From Glandiceps talaboti (lineage: Eukaryota > Hemichordata > Enteropneusta > Spengelidae), in the NCBI RefSeq assembly GCF_964340395.1, contig NC_135552.1, positions 7,874,494 to 7,938,493 of the forward strand: a DNA stretch of 64,000 nt, read 5' to 3'. The stretch's first letter is position 1. Each line of letters starts with the position of its first letter. Position numbers and translations under genes: made by a program. Below are positions 12,179 to 24,774 of this stretch, in pieces. The notes beneath the pieces are model-generated. The model was not told the origin of the DNA. It was given only the letters and a program-made list of their open reading frames with translations, and made no database searches.

Positions 12179-12349
12179 CAGTCTGATTAAAATCTGATGT
12201 GGTGAAAGTAGCTAGATGTCATTATTTACCTCTATTTCCATTGTTTTGTTTTGAGTGATTGCCTCCTAAGGCAAATAAAGAGATAAACCTTAAAGAGGTA
12301 AATAAAGACATCTAGCTGCTTTCACCACGTCAGATTTTAAATCAGATTG
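12179..12349. mobile_element. MITE, family C copy 1, with exact 9-bp flanking duplication
   Basis: 171 bp, long inverted repeats: CAGTCTGATTAAAATCTGAT and, from the right end, CAATCTGATTTAAAATCTGA. Both continue through GTGGTGAAAG.AGCTAGATGT. The flanks GTCAGAAGT at 12170-12178 and 12350-12358 are identical. A 9-bp duplication points to a Mutator-like element; if the last base belongs to the element, an 8-bp hAT-type duplication is the alternative. Confidence 0.75.
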
Positions 12350-12473
12350 GTCAGAAGTTTATTTACAAATTGATTAAAAGAGTACAAATGGTACATATGA
12401 TCCAACTTGTAAGATTGGAATACAAAAAATAAGAGTCCATATTATATTTTAAAAAAAGTATATAAATACAAAA

Positions 12474-12815
12474 TAGTGTATCTTTTAGCCCGAAAGCCAT
12501 GGGCATAATGCGTAAAGTGTATCTTTTAGCCCGAAAGCCTTGGGTGTAATGCTTAGTGTATCTTTTAGCAGAAAAGCCTTGGGCATAACACCAGTGTATC
12601 TTTTAGCCCGAAAGCCTTGGGTGTAATGCTTAGTGTAACTTTTAGCCCGAAAGCCTTGGGCGTAATGCTTAGTGTATCTTTTAGCCCGAAAGCCATGGGT
12701 GTAATGCTTAGTGTATCTTTTAGCCCGAAAGCCTTGGGCATAATGCTTAGTGTAACTTTTAGCCCGAAAGCCTTGGGTGTAACGTTTAGTATTTAGCCCA
12801 ATAGCCTTGGGGGTA
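12474..12815. repeat. Minisatellite, 39-bp unit, about 9 copies
   Basis: The unit contains AGTGTATCTTTTAGCCCGAA and AGCCTTGGGTGTAATGCTT. The 39-bp (13-codon) period keeps a minus-strand frame open, which is an artefact of the period. Units vary at ATCT/AACT and GGGCAT/GGGTGT. Confidence 0.9.
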
Positions 12816-13240
12816 ATGTTTGAAAATGAAATTATTTGTCTTTTATTTTTACCATTTATCTTTTTGAAAACCAAATATTTGACACTTAAAAATATATATT
12901 ACCAGGGTAGTGATATTGATTGTAATGTAATCAAATTCCTAGAATTTAAAAATGAAATATAACACATAAATTTCTTAAAATGACATAATTTGATATGATA
13001 TTGATAATTATGGCAAATAACATGAAGCTGACCTATAATCTTGTTATTGATGGTATTATTATGACAACTCAATTTGCTGAAGTCAGGTAATGATTGTGTC
13101 CCCATGGAAACCATTCCGAGAACTAGCGGGATTAAATCAATCAAGGTTAAGTTACAAAGCAAGTATTCCCATGACTGGCAAGATGATATTGGTCAATAAC
13201 TCCTGTTTGGTGATGTAATCATTAAATCTAACAACGGTTT

Positions 13241-14394
13241 TTAGCACAACTGAACTTGTTCAGTAGTGCTATAGGGATCGCCCGGCATCTGTCTGTCTGT
13301 GTGTGTGTGTGTGTGTGGATGTGTGTGTGTGTGTAAACAACTTAAAGTCAAAAACTGCTGAACCGATTGCCATGATATTTGGTGGGTCCATTACCTTTGG
13401 TGTCTAGTTGGGAAATTGTTCAAATCAAAATGATCACATCACAGGTGTGTGATTTGGGTCAAAAAATGTGATTTTTGGTCAAAAAACTTAAACTCAGAAA
13501 CTACCGGGCAGATTGGTGTGAAATTTGGTGGGAACATTCTTAAGGAGGTATAAAGTAAGATTTGTTCATGGCATGATGATTCCATCAGTGATATGCAAAT
13601 TAGGGCTAAAAATGTGTCTTTTTGGTTAAAAATCTATAATTCCAAAAGTACTGAGCAGATGGGGCTGAAATTTAATGAGAATGTATCTAGGGATGTATGG
13701 ATGAAGAAATATTAAGCATACAGTGAGTCCATGAGTGATATGCAAATTAGGTGTAAAAATGTTCATTTTTGGTCAAAAACTTAATATATCTCAAAAAGTA
13801 TTTGGTCACTGAGTCTGAAACTTGGTGAGATGTTTCTGAAAGTGTTATTCTGAAGATTTTCTTCAAAACATTTTGACAAAATTGGCCCTAGCGACCATGA
13901 CAACGCCCTTAGCAACGACCAAATGGCAGTATATTTTGGTCAAATGACAACATCATCTGGTAGGCAAATGAGTAAACATTCAAAAAATGTATGTAAATAC
14001 CTTAGCAACCATGACCACGCCCATAGCAACAGCCCAATGATCACATATATTGCAAAGATAACCGGGGATTAATAGACAATTGAATAAACATTCAAAAATA
14101 TATGTAAATATGCCTAGCAACAAGACCACGCCCATAGCAACAGCCAAATAATCACGTATATTGAAAAGATAATATCAGGAATTCATACACAAGTATAAAA
14201 CATACAAAAATGTATGCAAATATATCTAACAACATGACCACGCCCATAGCAACAGCCAAACGATAGCATATATCGTAAAGATAGCAACATGGTTGGATAG
14301 GCAACTGGGGGTTGCCATTCAACAAATGACCATTTATTGTTAACATGGACTACCATATGGATAAACATTTTTAGAAACTGTACAGTTGTGCTAC
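13241..14394. mobile_element. Non-autonomous TIR element with internal diverged tandem repeats
   Basis: Begins TTAGCACAACTGAACTTG and ends CAGTTGTGCTAC, giving a short inverted repeat TAGCACAACTG. Inside: a CTGT/TG microsatellite (13289-13334); four diverged units of about 145 bp (13340-13860), each containing a block like AAACT.CTGA.C.GATT..... followed by AATTTGGTGGG; then three units of about 118 bp (about 13990-14290) containing GACCACGCCCATAGCAACAG. Repeats with a CTGT run followed by such a block are common in invertebrate genomes. The superfamily is not determined. Confidence 0.55.
13289..13334. repeat. (CTGT)n/(TG)n microsatellite
   Basis: Runs of CTGT then TG, interrupted by GGATG, inside the TIR element at 13241-14394. 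Confidence 0.9.
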
Positions 14395-14937
14395 AACGCC
14401 ATTGGCGGTATTTTTATGGATTAATTTTGGATAATCAAGATGTATTGAATAATTTTTAATTACTTTAATCACCATGGCAACCGTTGGGCCTGGATTTTGT
14501 GTCCAATGCATTTATTTATTCTGCAAATTATAGCACTGTAAGTTATGTTGGGTGCTTTGTTTGAGATGACTTTGCTGGTAATTTGTAAAGTTCAGTAACT
14601 GTGTGTTCGACAGCTTTAATTCCATGTGACGCACGCTGACTAGAAACAACTCTCTCTCTCTTTGTTTTGGCTCTATTTATTGAGGTTTCACTCTTAACAA
14701 CTAAGCAATATGTGGTTGAGATAAAATGTCCCCAGTCCCATAATATGATACCTAGCTGACATTTCTGGATTCACCCTTCTATGAGCTATTTAAGCCGAAC
14801 TCTACTGAAAGTGTAGGAAATAGGCCTTGAGACAGTGAGTATAAACACTGAAAGTGGGATACTTGATATATTTCCCCAGACAGAGCAGACACTCACAATC
14901 AAAAGATGAGTTACATCAGCTGTGAATGTCACAATAT

Positions 14938-14980
14938 CACACACACGCACGCATGCACGCACGCACGCACTCGCGTGCGC
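14938..14980. repeat. CACGCA-type simple repeat
   Basis: Alternating purine-pyrimidine tract (ACACACGCACGCATGCACGC and onwards to GCGTGCGCGA) of about 40 bp. Such tracts can adopt Z-DNA. Confidence 0.8.
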
Positions 14981-15706
14981 GATATTACTATATATTCATA
15001 TAAAGCTGAAAAAACTAGGAAATTTCAGATACTGGTAACTCAGTTCCTCTTTTCCCTGCAAGCAATCCTATTTCTGTAAGACAAAGATTTGGAGCTTCCT
15101 GTCCATCAAAAAACCTTGAAGATAGATAGATTTCATTTTGTAAATTGCTGTCACGGTGACCTCTTTTTTCACTTCAAAATATAATATACTGTTGGAAATG
15201 CCAGCGTTGAATATTCAGCATGGTGTATTTTGTACATGCTCACAGGCACTCATTTATTTACCAAGTTGTTTTTCAGCTTTTTGTCATGTTTCTGGTGGCA
15301 ATTAAGATGTAATCGTCATGCGCTGAAATTGTGAAAGTTAATATAAGGACAGTCAACCATTGTGAAATATTTGAAAGTATAAAACCTAGATATCTCAACC
15401 CTTTAGATAGTCACTTGCTGTTCAGACTGAAGATTGCAGGCACTTTTGAAAAAGTCTGTGTCAGAATTAGTAGAGTGTGCTAGTACTACCTTAGACATTT
15501 ACAATGCTGAATCGCTGAAGCTCTTTATTTATCTCTCTCCTCAACTTGCTATATCTCAATTCTGACTTGAATGAATTCTATAAATACCTAATTTCAAACT
15601 TAAACTTTAAAGGAAAAAGACAGAATTCTGAGTGAGTAAATGGTGGTTTAATTTGCTTTTTTTTTTTTTAAAAGTTGTTATTGCAAATATGAAAAAAAAA
15701 CCCACC

Positions 15707-15990
15707 TGTACACACATACACTGAAGAACTTAGGAAATAAAAACAAACACACATACACTGAAGAACTTAGGAAATAAAAACAAACGTATTGAAGAACTTA
15801 GGAAGTTAAAAACAAACACACGTAGACTAAAGAACTTAGGAAATTAAAAACAAGCTTTACACTGAAGAACTTAGGAAATAAAAACAAACACACAAACACT
15901 GAAGAATGTAGGAAATTAAAAACAAACACACATACATTGAAAAACTTAAGAAATACAAATAAACACACATACATTGAAGAACTTAGGAAA
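15707..15990. repeat. Minisatellite, about 38-bp unit, about 7 copies
   Basis: The unit contains AACACACATACACTGAAGAA and CTTAGGAAATAAAAAC, with length variants from loss of the CACA block (units near 15786 and 15850). Confidence 0.85.
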
Positions 15991-16164
15991 GGAAAGAGCC
16001 AATACAAAAAAAAAGAAAAAAAAGTGATTTCAGACATTGTATCCACATTAGGGGATGCAAGCATTCATGAATTATAATAACTATTTATAACAATGTCACA
16101 TATCATAAAAGCATATAGCTAAGATCCATAGTGTTTGTGGAAAAAACATAAGAATCATTGCTTT

Positions 16165-16537
16165 GAAAGTTGCACATAGCTGTAACTGGAACATTTTTTA
16201 AAAACAAGACAAAATGACTTGGCTTGTAAATACTTTGTGCTCCATGGTGTATTGAATTACTTGTGGGTAAACATATTTGTGTAGCAGCATACATATAAAA
16301 GGGTGAAACATAGCCAATCAAATTGATTTATGGGTCCGCACCCAAAAATCAGTGCCCCTAATGAATCACAATTTCAACTTAATATTTTCATACTTGTAGA
16401 TAAAATAGACCTCTAATTGACATGTATGTATATGTAATTATTGCGGGTACTTTAACTTTTATCAGATTATATTGTTCACACATGATCTGATTGAAAAAAA
16501 TTAAATCGTGGTCACAGCTACCGCAGGTTTTTAACCA
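16165..16537 (+). mobile_element. MITE, family B copy 1 (single 36-bp module)
   Basis: Shares ordered blocks with 24775-25672 and the reverse complement of 32862-33193: a diverged TIR (GTTGCACATAGCTGTAACTGG), TATTGAATTACTTGTGGGTA, ATTTGTGTAGCAGCA, CCAATCAAATTGATTT, GGGTCCGCACCCAAAAATCA and TAGATAAAATAGACCTCT. The GTGGGTAAACATATTTGTGT module is present once. Confidence 0.65.
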
Positions 16538-18089
16538 AAGTAGGAATCTCAAGCTTAGAGCATAGTCACTCCGATATCCTGATTCTGTAATCTGTATTCC
16601 CATATGGGAATTTTCCAACACATTGTAACAACATCCTTGGAAATATCATAGGTACAGACCTATTTTGTTAGCAGACATATAAAGCAATCTAACCACTCAT
16701 GCGTCATCATGCCCTCCAAGGAAATCTATTTGTCGTAGGCGTCAAACCATCAATGAACATCTGCTGGAACATCAAAGCATCTACCCTTGTGAAATCAGCT
16801 ATTGATACCGTCTTTACAATTCACTTCTATGCAATATGGTGTGATGGCAATTATACAGAATGCTACAGGTCACACAGGAAGAAGGATAGAGATGATTTTT
16901 TTTTTTTTTTTTTAAATGGATGGCATGTACTGAGGGAATACTTTTGCCACAATGGTTGTCAGTATTGCTAATCTCCAGGGTATAGGATGCGATTTATTTT
17001 AGACTTCCTAGTCACACAGTTGAAGTCACTGCAGTACAAAATAATTCAAAATGCATATTATACCACATGCAAACAGAGATGTATGCGTTCAAACAGAAAA
17101 TTCAGGATTTACTTTGGGACATTCTATGTCACGTATAGTAGTATCTTATAATATATTTTACTTGACATGAAATAATGTAAAAAAATACATTATCTAGAGT
17201 CAAAACAACATACAGAAACAACAAAAACAAAAATAATAAATGATTATAAATATATATAAAACACTCAACTACAGTATTGAATACAAAGATAATAATGTAT
17301 ATATTCCAAATCTCTTTTCATTAATTCCCATAAGTGAAAATTTTTCATTAATTCAGCTATTTAGTACCAGTTGTGACAAGAAATATTATTCCTCAACAAT
17401 TCCCTTAATGTAGCCAGGACAATATGCATGTGACTTAAGGGGTTTAATTGTCCTTTAATCTTTGACTCGTGGTAACAAGACCCCTTATGTTATTCTTATT
17501 TTCCCCAGTTGGAAAATATTCAAGAATAATAATATCAATTCTTATCAGTCATAGTAGTTTTAATGCTCGTTTATGCTAAGTTACGAATTTGCTGCTTCAC
17601 TGCCTGGTAAGCGATAGTCACTAATTTCTCCAAATATGGAATGACGTGTGTTCAATGACATTTCAATAGAATGACAAGACAACTTTAGTTGGTTCCACCC
17701 AATAATATTTGCTAAAAACCTATTCAATATTTCAATAATACAGTTAAAATATTATATTACTGATGGAATTAATTTAAGGTTCCAGAGGGATATTATCAAA
17801 TCTGTCTCTGATATTTGTGAATATGTAGACCCCCCCCCCCCCCCCCCCCCCATTAGTCAGCTGTTTAATTTCTCTGATCAGCCATGGTCTGCTAGACCCC
17901 CAATTCAGTGCCTATATAGATGAACGTAATCCTCCATGTTGAAACAACAAGTGAGTCTAAGGTTGACGAAAGCATTCCATTTGGCCGTCTGATATTTAAA
18001 TAAGTAGACAGCTATGACGTCAGAACTGTGGCATTTCAATCCAAATCAATCCCATTTCTTATTGTAACCCCATTGCTTTAAAAGATACT

Positions 18090-18640
18090 CCATTCACTCT
18101 TTCACGATGCACAGTGAGAGACGCCGCTGAGGCTATCAAATGGAATTATTTAAAAAATTTAATTGGATGAAGAATACAATATATATTCTGATGATATACC
18201 TGGACTATGGACCCTTGCTGATAAAAATACTCATTCAACCTTTCGTTTCGATGCACAGTGAGACACTGTGGCTAAATGAAATTATTTTAAAAAATGGAAT
18301 ATTTTAATTTCAAATTAGATGAAAAATATGATATATTGTGATGTATATCTGTAAACAAAATACTCTTTACTGATGCACAGTGAGACATCAAGACTATTAA
18401 ATGGAATTTGAAAAAAACGATATTTTGCCATTTAGAATTAAATGAAATGAACAAGATACTCCTCGCAATATACCATTCTGTTTACCCTCGCTGAAAATAC
18501 TCATTCAACCTTTCCTGATGTATAATGAGATGCTGAGGTTATTATTAAATGGATAATTTTTTAGAACAATTTTGTTAATTAAATGCAAAATTAGAGGAAA
18601 AGTATACTATTCTAGTGATATACCTGCACTTCACTTTACT
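18090..18640 (+). repeat. Diverged tandem repeat, about 125-150 bp unit, 4 copies
   Basis: Units start near 18098, 18248, 18371 and 18516. Each has GATGCACAGTGAGA (or GATGTATAATGAGA), an AAATGGAATTATTT-like block, and a GATATACCTG-type block. Divergence suggests an old array. Confidence 0.7.
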
Positions 18641-19260
18641 TGTGTGTATCAGTTTGCATCATGTTCACCTTTGCCAGTCAAGAAAAAAAAATAAAATTAC
18701 ATGACTGAAAATAATAAAAAGTGTATCAATTTAATCACAAGTGAATGAGAAAATGTATTTTAAAAGTCAATTGAGACTGAGTGAAAAGAGAGAGAAGGAT
18801 AAAATGTTAAGTGTAATGGCAAGGTGGGAGTACTGTATGAGTTGTGGTGATAGAAGTGAGAATAAAGCCATACAACATACAGGTTATACAAATACTGCAA
18901 TATGACCTGAGGAGCTTGTACACAATTAGTGTTATCACACAGTCTGAAATGACACGGCTGGTATGTTTTAATGAGTTGAGTGCCTTGGGCTACCTTCACT
19001 AATGTGTGGATAAGAACTCACAATGAAATATAAGGCATGCACAGTAAACTGAATGAAAAGTGTATAATTAGCATCATTATATATCACATACCAAGTGACA
19101 TTCACAGGTCACCTAAATGAACGTCACCAGGAGGTGAATCTATGATTGACATTTACTATCAATCAACCAGCAAGCAAATCAGTAATTTACCTTTGACTCA
19201 CATTTGCATGTCTCCAAAAAAGTGTAGCCTTTCCTCTACTTCTGAAATCTAAGTCTAAAT

Positions 19261-19392
19261 CTCGTCTCTTCTCGTCTCTTCTCTTCTCGTCTCGTCTCTT
19301 CTCTTCTCTTCTCTTCTCTTCTCTTCTCTTCTCTTCTCTTCTCTTCTCTTCTCTTCTCTTCTCTTCTCTCCTCTCCTCTCCTCTCCTCTCCT
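19261..19392. repeat. CTCTT/CTCCT simple repeat
   Basis: Pentamer array CTCTT changing to CTCTC at the right end. A homopurine strand of more than 100 bases could form triplex DNA. Confidence 0.9.
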
Positions 19393-20318
19393 AGCTCTCC
19401 TCCTCTCCTTTCCTCTTCCCTTCTTTTCTACCCTCTCTTCTACCCTCAATTGACTTTCCCTCTTCTCATTTCCACCTGTTCCCAAATATACTTGTTATCT
19501 TCTCCTTGTATCTAATGTTTCTTTTGTTCTTCTTTCCTAATGATATCTCACCTCAACTCATCTCATAACATCTGTAACATGAATGTATCTTATCGTCTTG
19601 TCAGTATCCTAGCTGGCTCAGCTTGCATTCATCTGTCTTTATCTTTACCAAATCTCTGACGTTCTCGTTCATCTTCTCCATTTCCATTAATTTCATCATG
19701 ATCAGATTGTTCTCCCTACATAGCCATCTATTCTACTAGTGAAATCTCAGCTGTTATAATAGTCACAACTTAGCCTTTAAAAAGCACTATACATCTATGA
19801 TCTATAGAAATACTGTCATGATATCCATCAATTGTATAGAATACCTGGAGGAGGATCAGTAGAACTAAGAAGGAAGGAGTTGTGTGATAAAACCAGATTT
19901 ATGGGTACATTATAATATATATAATACCTAGTTTAAAGTTGTAAATCTTCTTGAAAAGGCATCATTATAGCTTTCACACCTCCATTGACAATATTGTTGA
20001 CAACCCATTAACAGTGAAATGTGAAGGTTCATATATTATTTATGAAGGCTGTAAGAGTATGATGTGACTGACTCTGAGAGGTAATCAGTATGCAGCCACA
20101 CAGTGCATATTGTGTTACTGTGGTAACAGACAGGTAAAACTTCATTTTGTGCAGCCAATACTAGAAACTCTGATGCAGAATGTCGCACAAAATAACTTGA
20201 AGTTGTTAGTCTGTTTACTCTTCCTACAGATTTGTGAACTCGCTAATTGTTTTTGACAAAGTTTCTTCCTTGAAGTGTAGATCAACAAGATTCAGATGGA
20301 TTATAGGAATCATGACAT

Positions 20319-20700
<382 letters not shown>

Positions 20701-22799
20701 GCTCACAGTCTCTTTCATCTTTGTGTATATGTTAGTCTGCATGGTCAAAGTCCCTCAATCAGCCCACATTCCTGTGCTCCCTCCTACAGCGTTCATATAA
20801 ACATGATGTTGTTGTTGCGTCCCCACATGATTTAGTTTAAACGGACTGGTGGTGGAGTCCTGGTTGGACATTGGACATCGTCAAAAACAGCTGTACCAAA
20901 GGAATATTTAATGAGCGGTGAAGACAGCCTGTTATTACTAGTGACATGCGCTTTTAGTGCTTCGCTCACTATGGGGTTGAACCATGATTAACAGGGCCTT
21001 GACTATACTGTGAGTCGTAGCATGGAAGTATACATCCATGGTTGTTACAGCGATACTGTATAGGAACTAGACTATGTATGTGTATATAGGTACACACATA
21101 GTGTACACACATAATATATGCCATTAGCAAAATGAAACATTAGTGAATATGTTGGCCAATTCACTGAACATCTGCCATAATAAGCCTAATTCACCTCTAT
21201 TTCCGAAAAGACATGTGTAACACATTTTAGTTAGATTTTACTTTTAATGAATTTATAACACTTTAAGATATTTTGGATTTGTAAAACCCTCCAGGTATCA
21301 AGTGATTTTAGGAAATTGAAAAATGACTATAAAAGAAAGTCGATGTAGAGAAAGTTATTTTTGTAGGTTTTCCAAGAAACATGTATGTGTCACTATGGCA
21401 ACAAGTGTACATATCCGTAGGGTGGATGTCCATTTCATGTCTGTAATGGATATATGTACAAAAGTTGTATATATATTTCGATCGAAATTCTTGTCTCTTT
21501 TCCGCTGTCAGGAAATGTCACATTATTGATGAAATGATCATTGACATATCACTCTCTCCTAGCTACACTTATACCTGTAGCATTTCCAAAGACTCTTCTT
21601 CATAGGTTAAATTGTACATCTATAGTAGAGCTGTCTCTTGCTGTGACACTGTTGAAAAGAGTGCATTCATGTACCGAGGTAGTCTTGTAGTACTTTTGTG
21701 TCTTGCCATGGCATACAGTACGGGCAGGGCAGTTCAAAATAATTCTGCAGCTTTGATATAGCTTAGAGTTTAGATTCAACACAGTTTTCACTTTGGCAGA
21801 AATAAACAACAAAATGGATTGGTGATGTATATCTGTTGCAGAAAACAAATTATGTTTATATTATGCACTCTAATAAAACTACATTACTTTTGCAATAAAT
21901 TATTTGCACATATAGTATATTAAAGCAATCAGATTTGAATTATTTGAACACTGTGTTTATAATATGTGGCATTTCTCTGTAGAGATGACAGTTAAAAAAT
22001 ATATTTTCATAGTTCCAAGAATTGCGCAGTGATATTTAAAGTCATTTTGAAACTTCAAATTTTAAACAATTTTGAAATTTCGATCTGCTTACTAGTAGTA
22101 TTATATTGCTCATGCAATGATGTTGATTACGTAGTATCTCCAAATTTGGATATATAGCAATATTAGCTACCAAAAATGTGAAAATTGACAGAAAACCCCA
22201 ACATAGTGATGTTGAATCCTAATAGGAGTTTGGAATATCCAATACCTTTTAACATTAAGTTCTACATATTATCTCTGCTGTCAAGATAACAGATCAGCGC
22301 TTTGGGGACTTCAGATAATAACAATTCATCTATTTCTTAGTTCAGGACTTTTTTATTATGTGGTACCTAGACAAAGTATATATTGAATTGCGGATGATTA
22401 CTTGTATAAAGGCAGATTTATGGTGCAGGTACAATGTACAGTAAATTGCTAATAGTACTTGTAGACTTAATAGTATGTCAGATCTTAACTACATCTCATC
22501 AATTACCAATGTCTTGCTCTATTTACTTGTCAATTACACCAGTGAATAATATATGGCTGACAAAATATTGGAATCACTATGAACAGATAATGTTTAGGTT
22601 TATAGGACATTATTATATTTCCTGTCATGTTTTATAACTTAGTATGTGGCTACGGCATATACTAGCTATCAACCCAAGGGCGCGCTGCATCCACTATTTA
22701 TTTATTTCATATTCAAAAACGTGAGAATCATGTTTATGAACAGTTGAAGAAAATCAGAAGAAAAAAATATCTTTGATCAGCGAGTTCAAACGTTCCTGA

Positions 22800-22990
22800 A
22801 AACTCCATGAAGGTCCTAGAATTTCAAAGGATTCCTGGAAAGTTCGAATTCTGGTAAAATACAATTGAGTCCTTGAAATTCCTGCGAGATTCTAGGATGG
22901 TCTTGGAAACTCCAGGAAGGTCCTAGAATTTCAAAATATTCCTGGAAAGTTCTGTTAAAATGAAATGCAATTGACTCCTGGAAACTCCTA
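22800..22990 (+). repeat. Two-copy tandem repeat, about 115 bp
   Basis: AAGGTCCTAGAATTTCAAA and ATTCCTGGAAAGTTC recur at about 22810 and 22917, with GACTCCTGGAAACTCCT-type blocks. Within each unit, CCTGGAA/TTCCAGG-like words recur in both orientations. Confidence 0.7.
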
Positions 22991-23302
22991 AGAGATTACA
23001 AAATTTCAATATCATATCAAAATTATTTTTGGTGAAGTAACTGAACAGACATCATTTGTAGTACAGATACTATAGATGTCTAGATTTGTAATATGCCATG
23101 ATGGTATATCTACTACATCTCTCATACAATCTCTCTCTCCATGTATAATCAAATGGATAAATTCTACCCAAAATCTAGCTAAATCTCCTGCTGGGGAAAG
23201 GATGAACAGCGCATGTTAGTAGTAATCCATCACAAACTGACAGGTGGTTGGAATTGGTTACTTCATTCAGTTTATGACAAACTCAACCTCATAGTCTTAA
23301 AA

Positions 23303-23346
23303 TGAGTCACGTGAGAACGCGTTGACGTCATCACATTCATATAAGC
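23303..23346 (+). promoter_or_regulatory. Promoter-like cluster: AP-1, E-box, CRE, TATA-like
   Basis: Within 44 bp: TGAGTCA (23303), CACGTG (23308), TGACGTCA (23323) and CATATAAG (about 23338). A TCAGTGGTAAGAAC with a donor-like G|GTAAGA lies about 30 bp further on. No coding exon could be attached. It may be an alternative start, an enhancer, or chance. Confidence 0.35.
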
Positions 23347-23966
23347 ACTCCAATAACATTGAACTACCAGTCAGTGGTAAGAACAGAATATCACTCTAGA
23401 GAAAGCCATTTGACTATACGGTGGAGAGAGATCATAGAAAACTATCACAAGTACAGTTACTAGACTACGGGTTCTGCAAACATTACAGATCTCATTTTAC
23501 ATTGTTTTAGATATCCAGTCTAATCAAAACCACATATGAAACAAGTGAATATAGCGAGCTTCCCTAGAGACACTAAGAATAAATTACACAGGTACTTCAA
23601 CATGCTCACATTAGTAGAGGTATTACTGACACCTGGGTCCAGTATTATATCTTTGTGAATAATCATTGTAATAACAATGTGTTACAGATACTTATCAGTG
23701 TCCTAGCAACCAAACTGACGCATCCAGGGTTGTCATACTAGATACCATAATGACGATCAGTTTCAAACAAGTGACATATATAACATGAGCCAACTGTGCA
23801 TTAGATTAGTTTGTGTTATAACAAGTATCAGTCCAATTGCAGTATTGTGCCCAAAAGAACAATTCAGGAAACCAGGTCTTGGATTGAGTTTGGCAATGAC
23901 GCAAGATATATTAACACAACTGTTCCAATAAAAACGCTTTGTAAATAATAAAAAAACTAAGAGACT

Positions 23967-23988
23967 CCCCCCCCCCTCCCCCCCCCCC
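23967..23988. repeat. Poly(C) tract (C10-T-C11)
   Basis: Homopolymer run able to form i-motif or G-quadruplex structures. A pure C22 run lies at 17830-17851. Confidence 0.9.
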
Positions 23989-24774
23989 ATTTGAATACTT
24001 AAGTTACAAATAAATTCAAATATTCTGTATTATAATATTGATAGTTTTATGCATTGAAATTGAAATGAAATATCCATTTAGCATTGATAGGTTTGCATTT
24101 ACTATGTATTTTTGTCCAGCTTGGTGTCGATAATAATTATTTGGGTGCATCTAAAACTTGTGTCATCAGCTTGAAGTGTTTATTTGGGTTGCGTGAATAC
24201 AATAAAGTCTTTTTTGTATACAATTTGCAAATGTGAACAATAGCTGTACGCGACAGACTTAAACAAGAAAGTCCGGCTGCAGGGTTAATCAAGCGATTCA
24301 CTACAGTTCAGCAGAGTGATTCAAAATAATACACAGAGATGAAAAGGATATTTGTGATAACAGTGAATTCATTTTTATCATAAACCAGATATTTCATACT
24401 TCAGGCATAATACGTACCAAGGCCAAAAATAAGAATTGTTTCTGGTCAGGACATTTTGTCTAAAGAGGTGCGACGGCGCAATTTTTTTTCTTTTTTTGAA
24501 ATTTATTCTTAGAAACAAATCTGTCACTCAATCTACTATTTATGGCAGTTACTGTTATTTTTATTTAGTTCTTCAGAGCAAGTGTGTGTGCTAATGTTCA
24601 TGATTGGCTCTGCAGTTGTCTTCACTGAATTAGGGAGGGTTATTTTTGTGTTTCCCCTTGGACCTGCAGACTGCAAGGGCTGCAAGAAAGAAGACCAATG
24701 CAAGAGTATTTAAGTGATGCGTGCATTGACCAGAAACAATTTTTTTGGCCTAATAATGCACAACTTATCTATAA

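Noticed and set aside
12485-12874. 129-codon minus-strand frame (KRYTKHYAQGFRA repeats)
   Set aside because: A 39-bp minisatellite artefact.
16699-16971. 90-codon plus-strand frame
   Set aside because: No motif recognised, ends in a poly(T)-derived Phe run; treated as chance.
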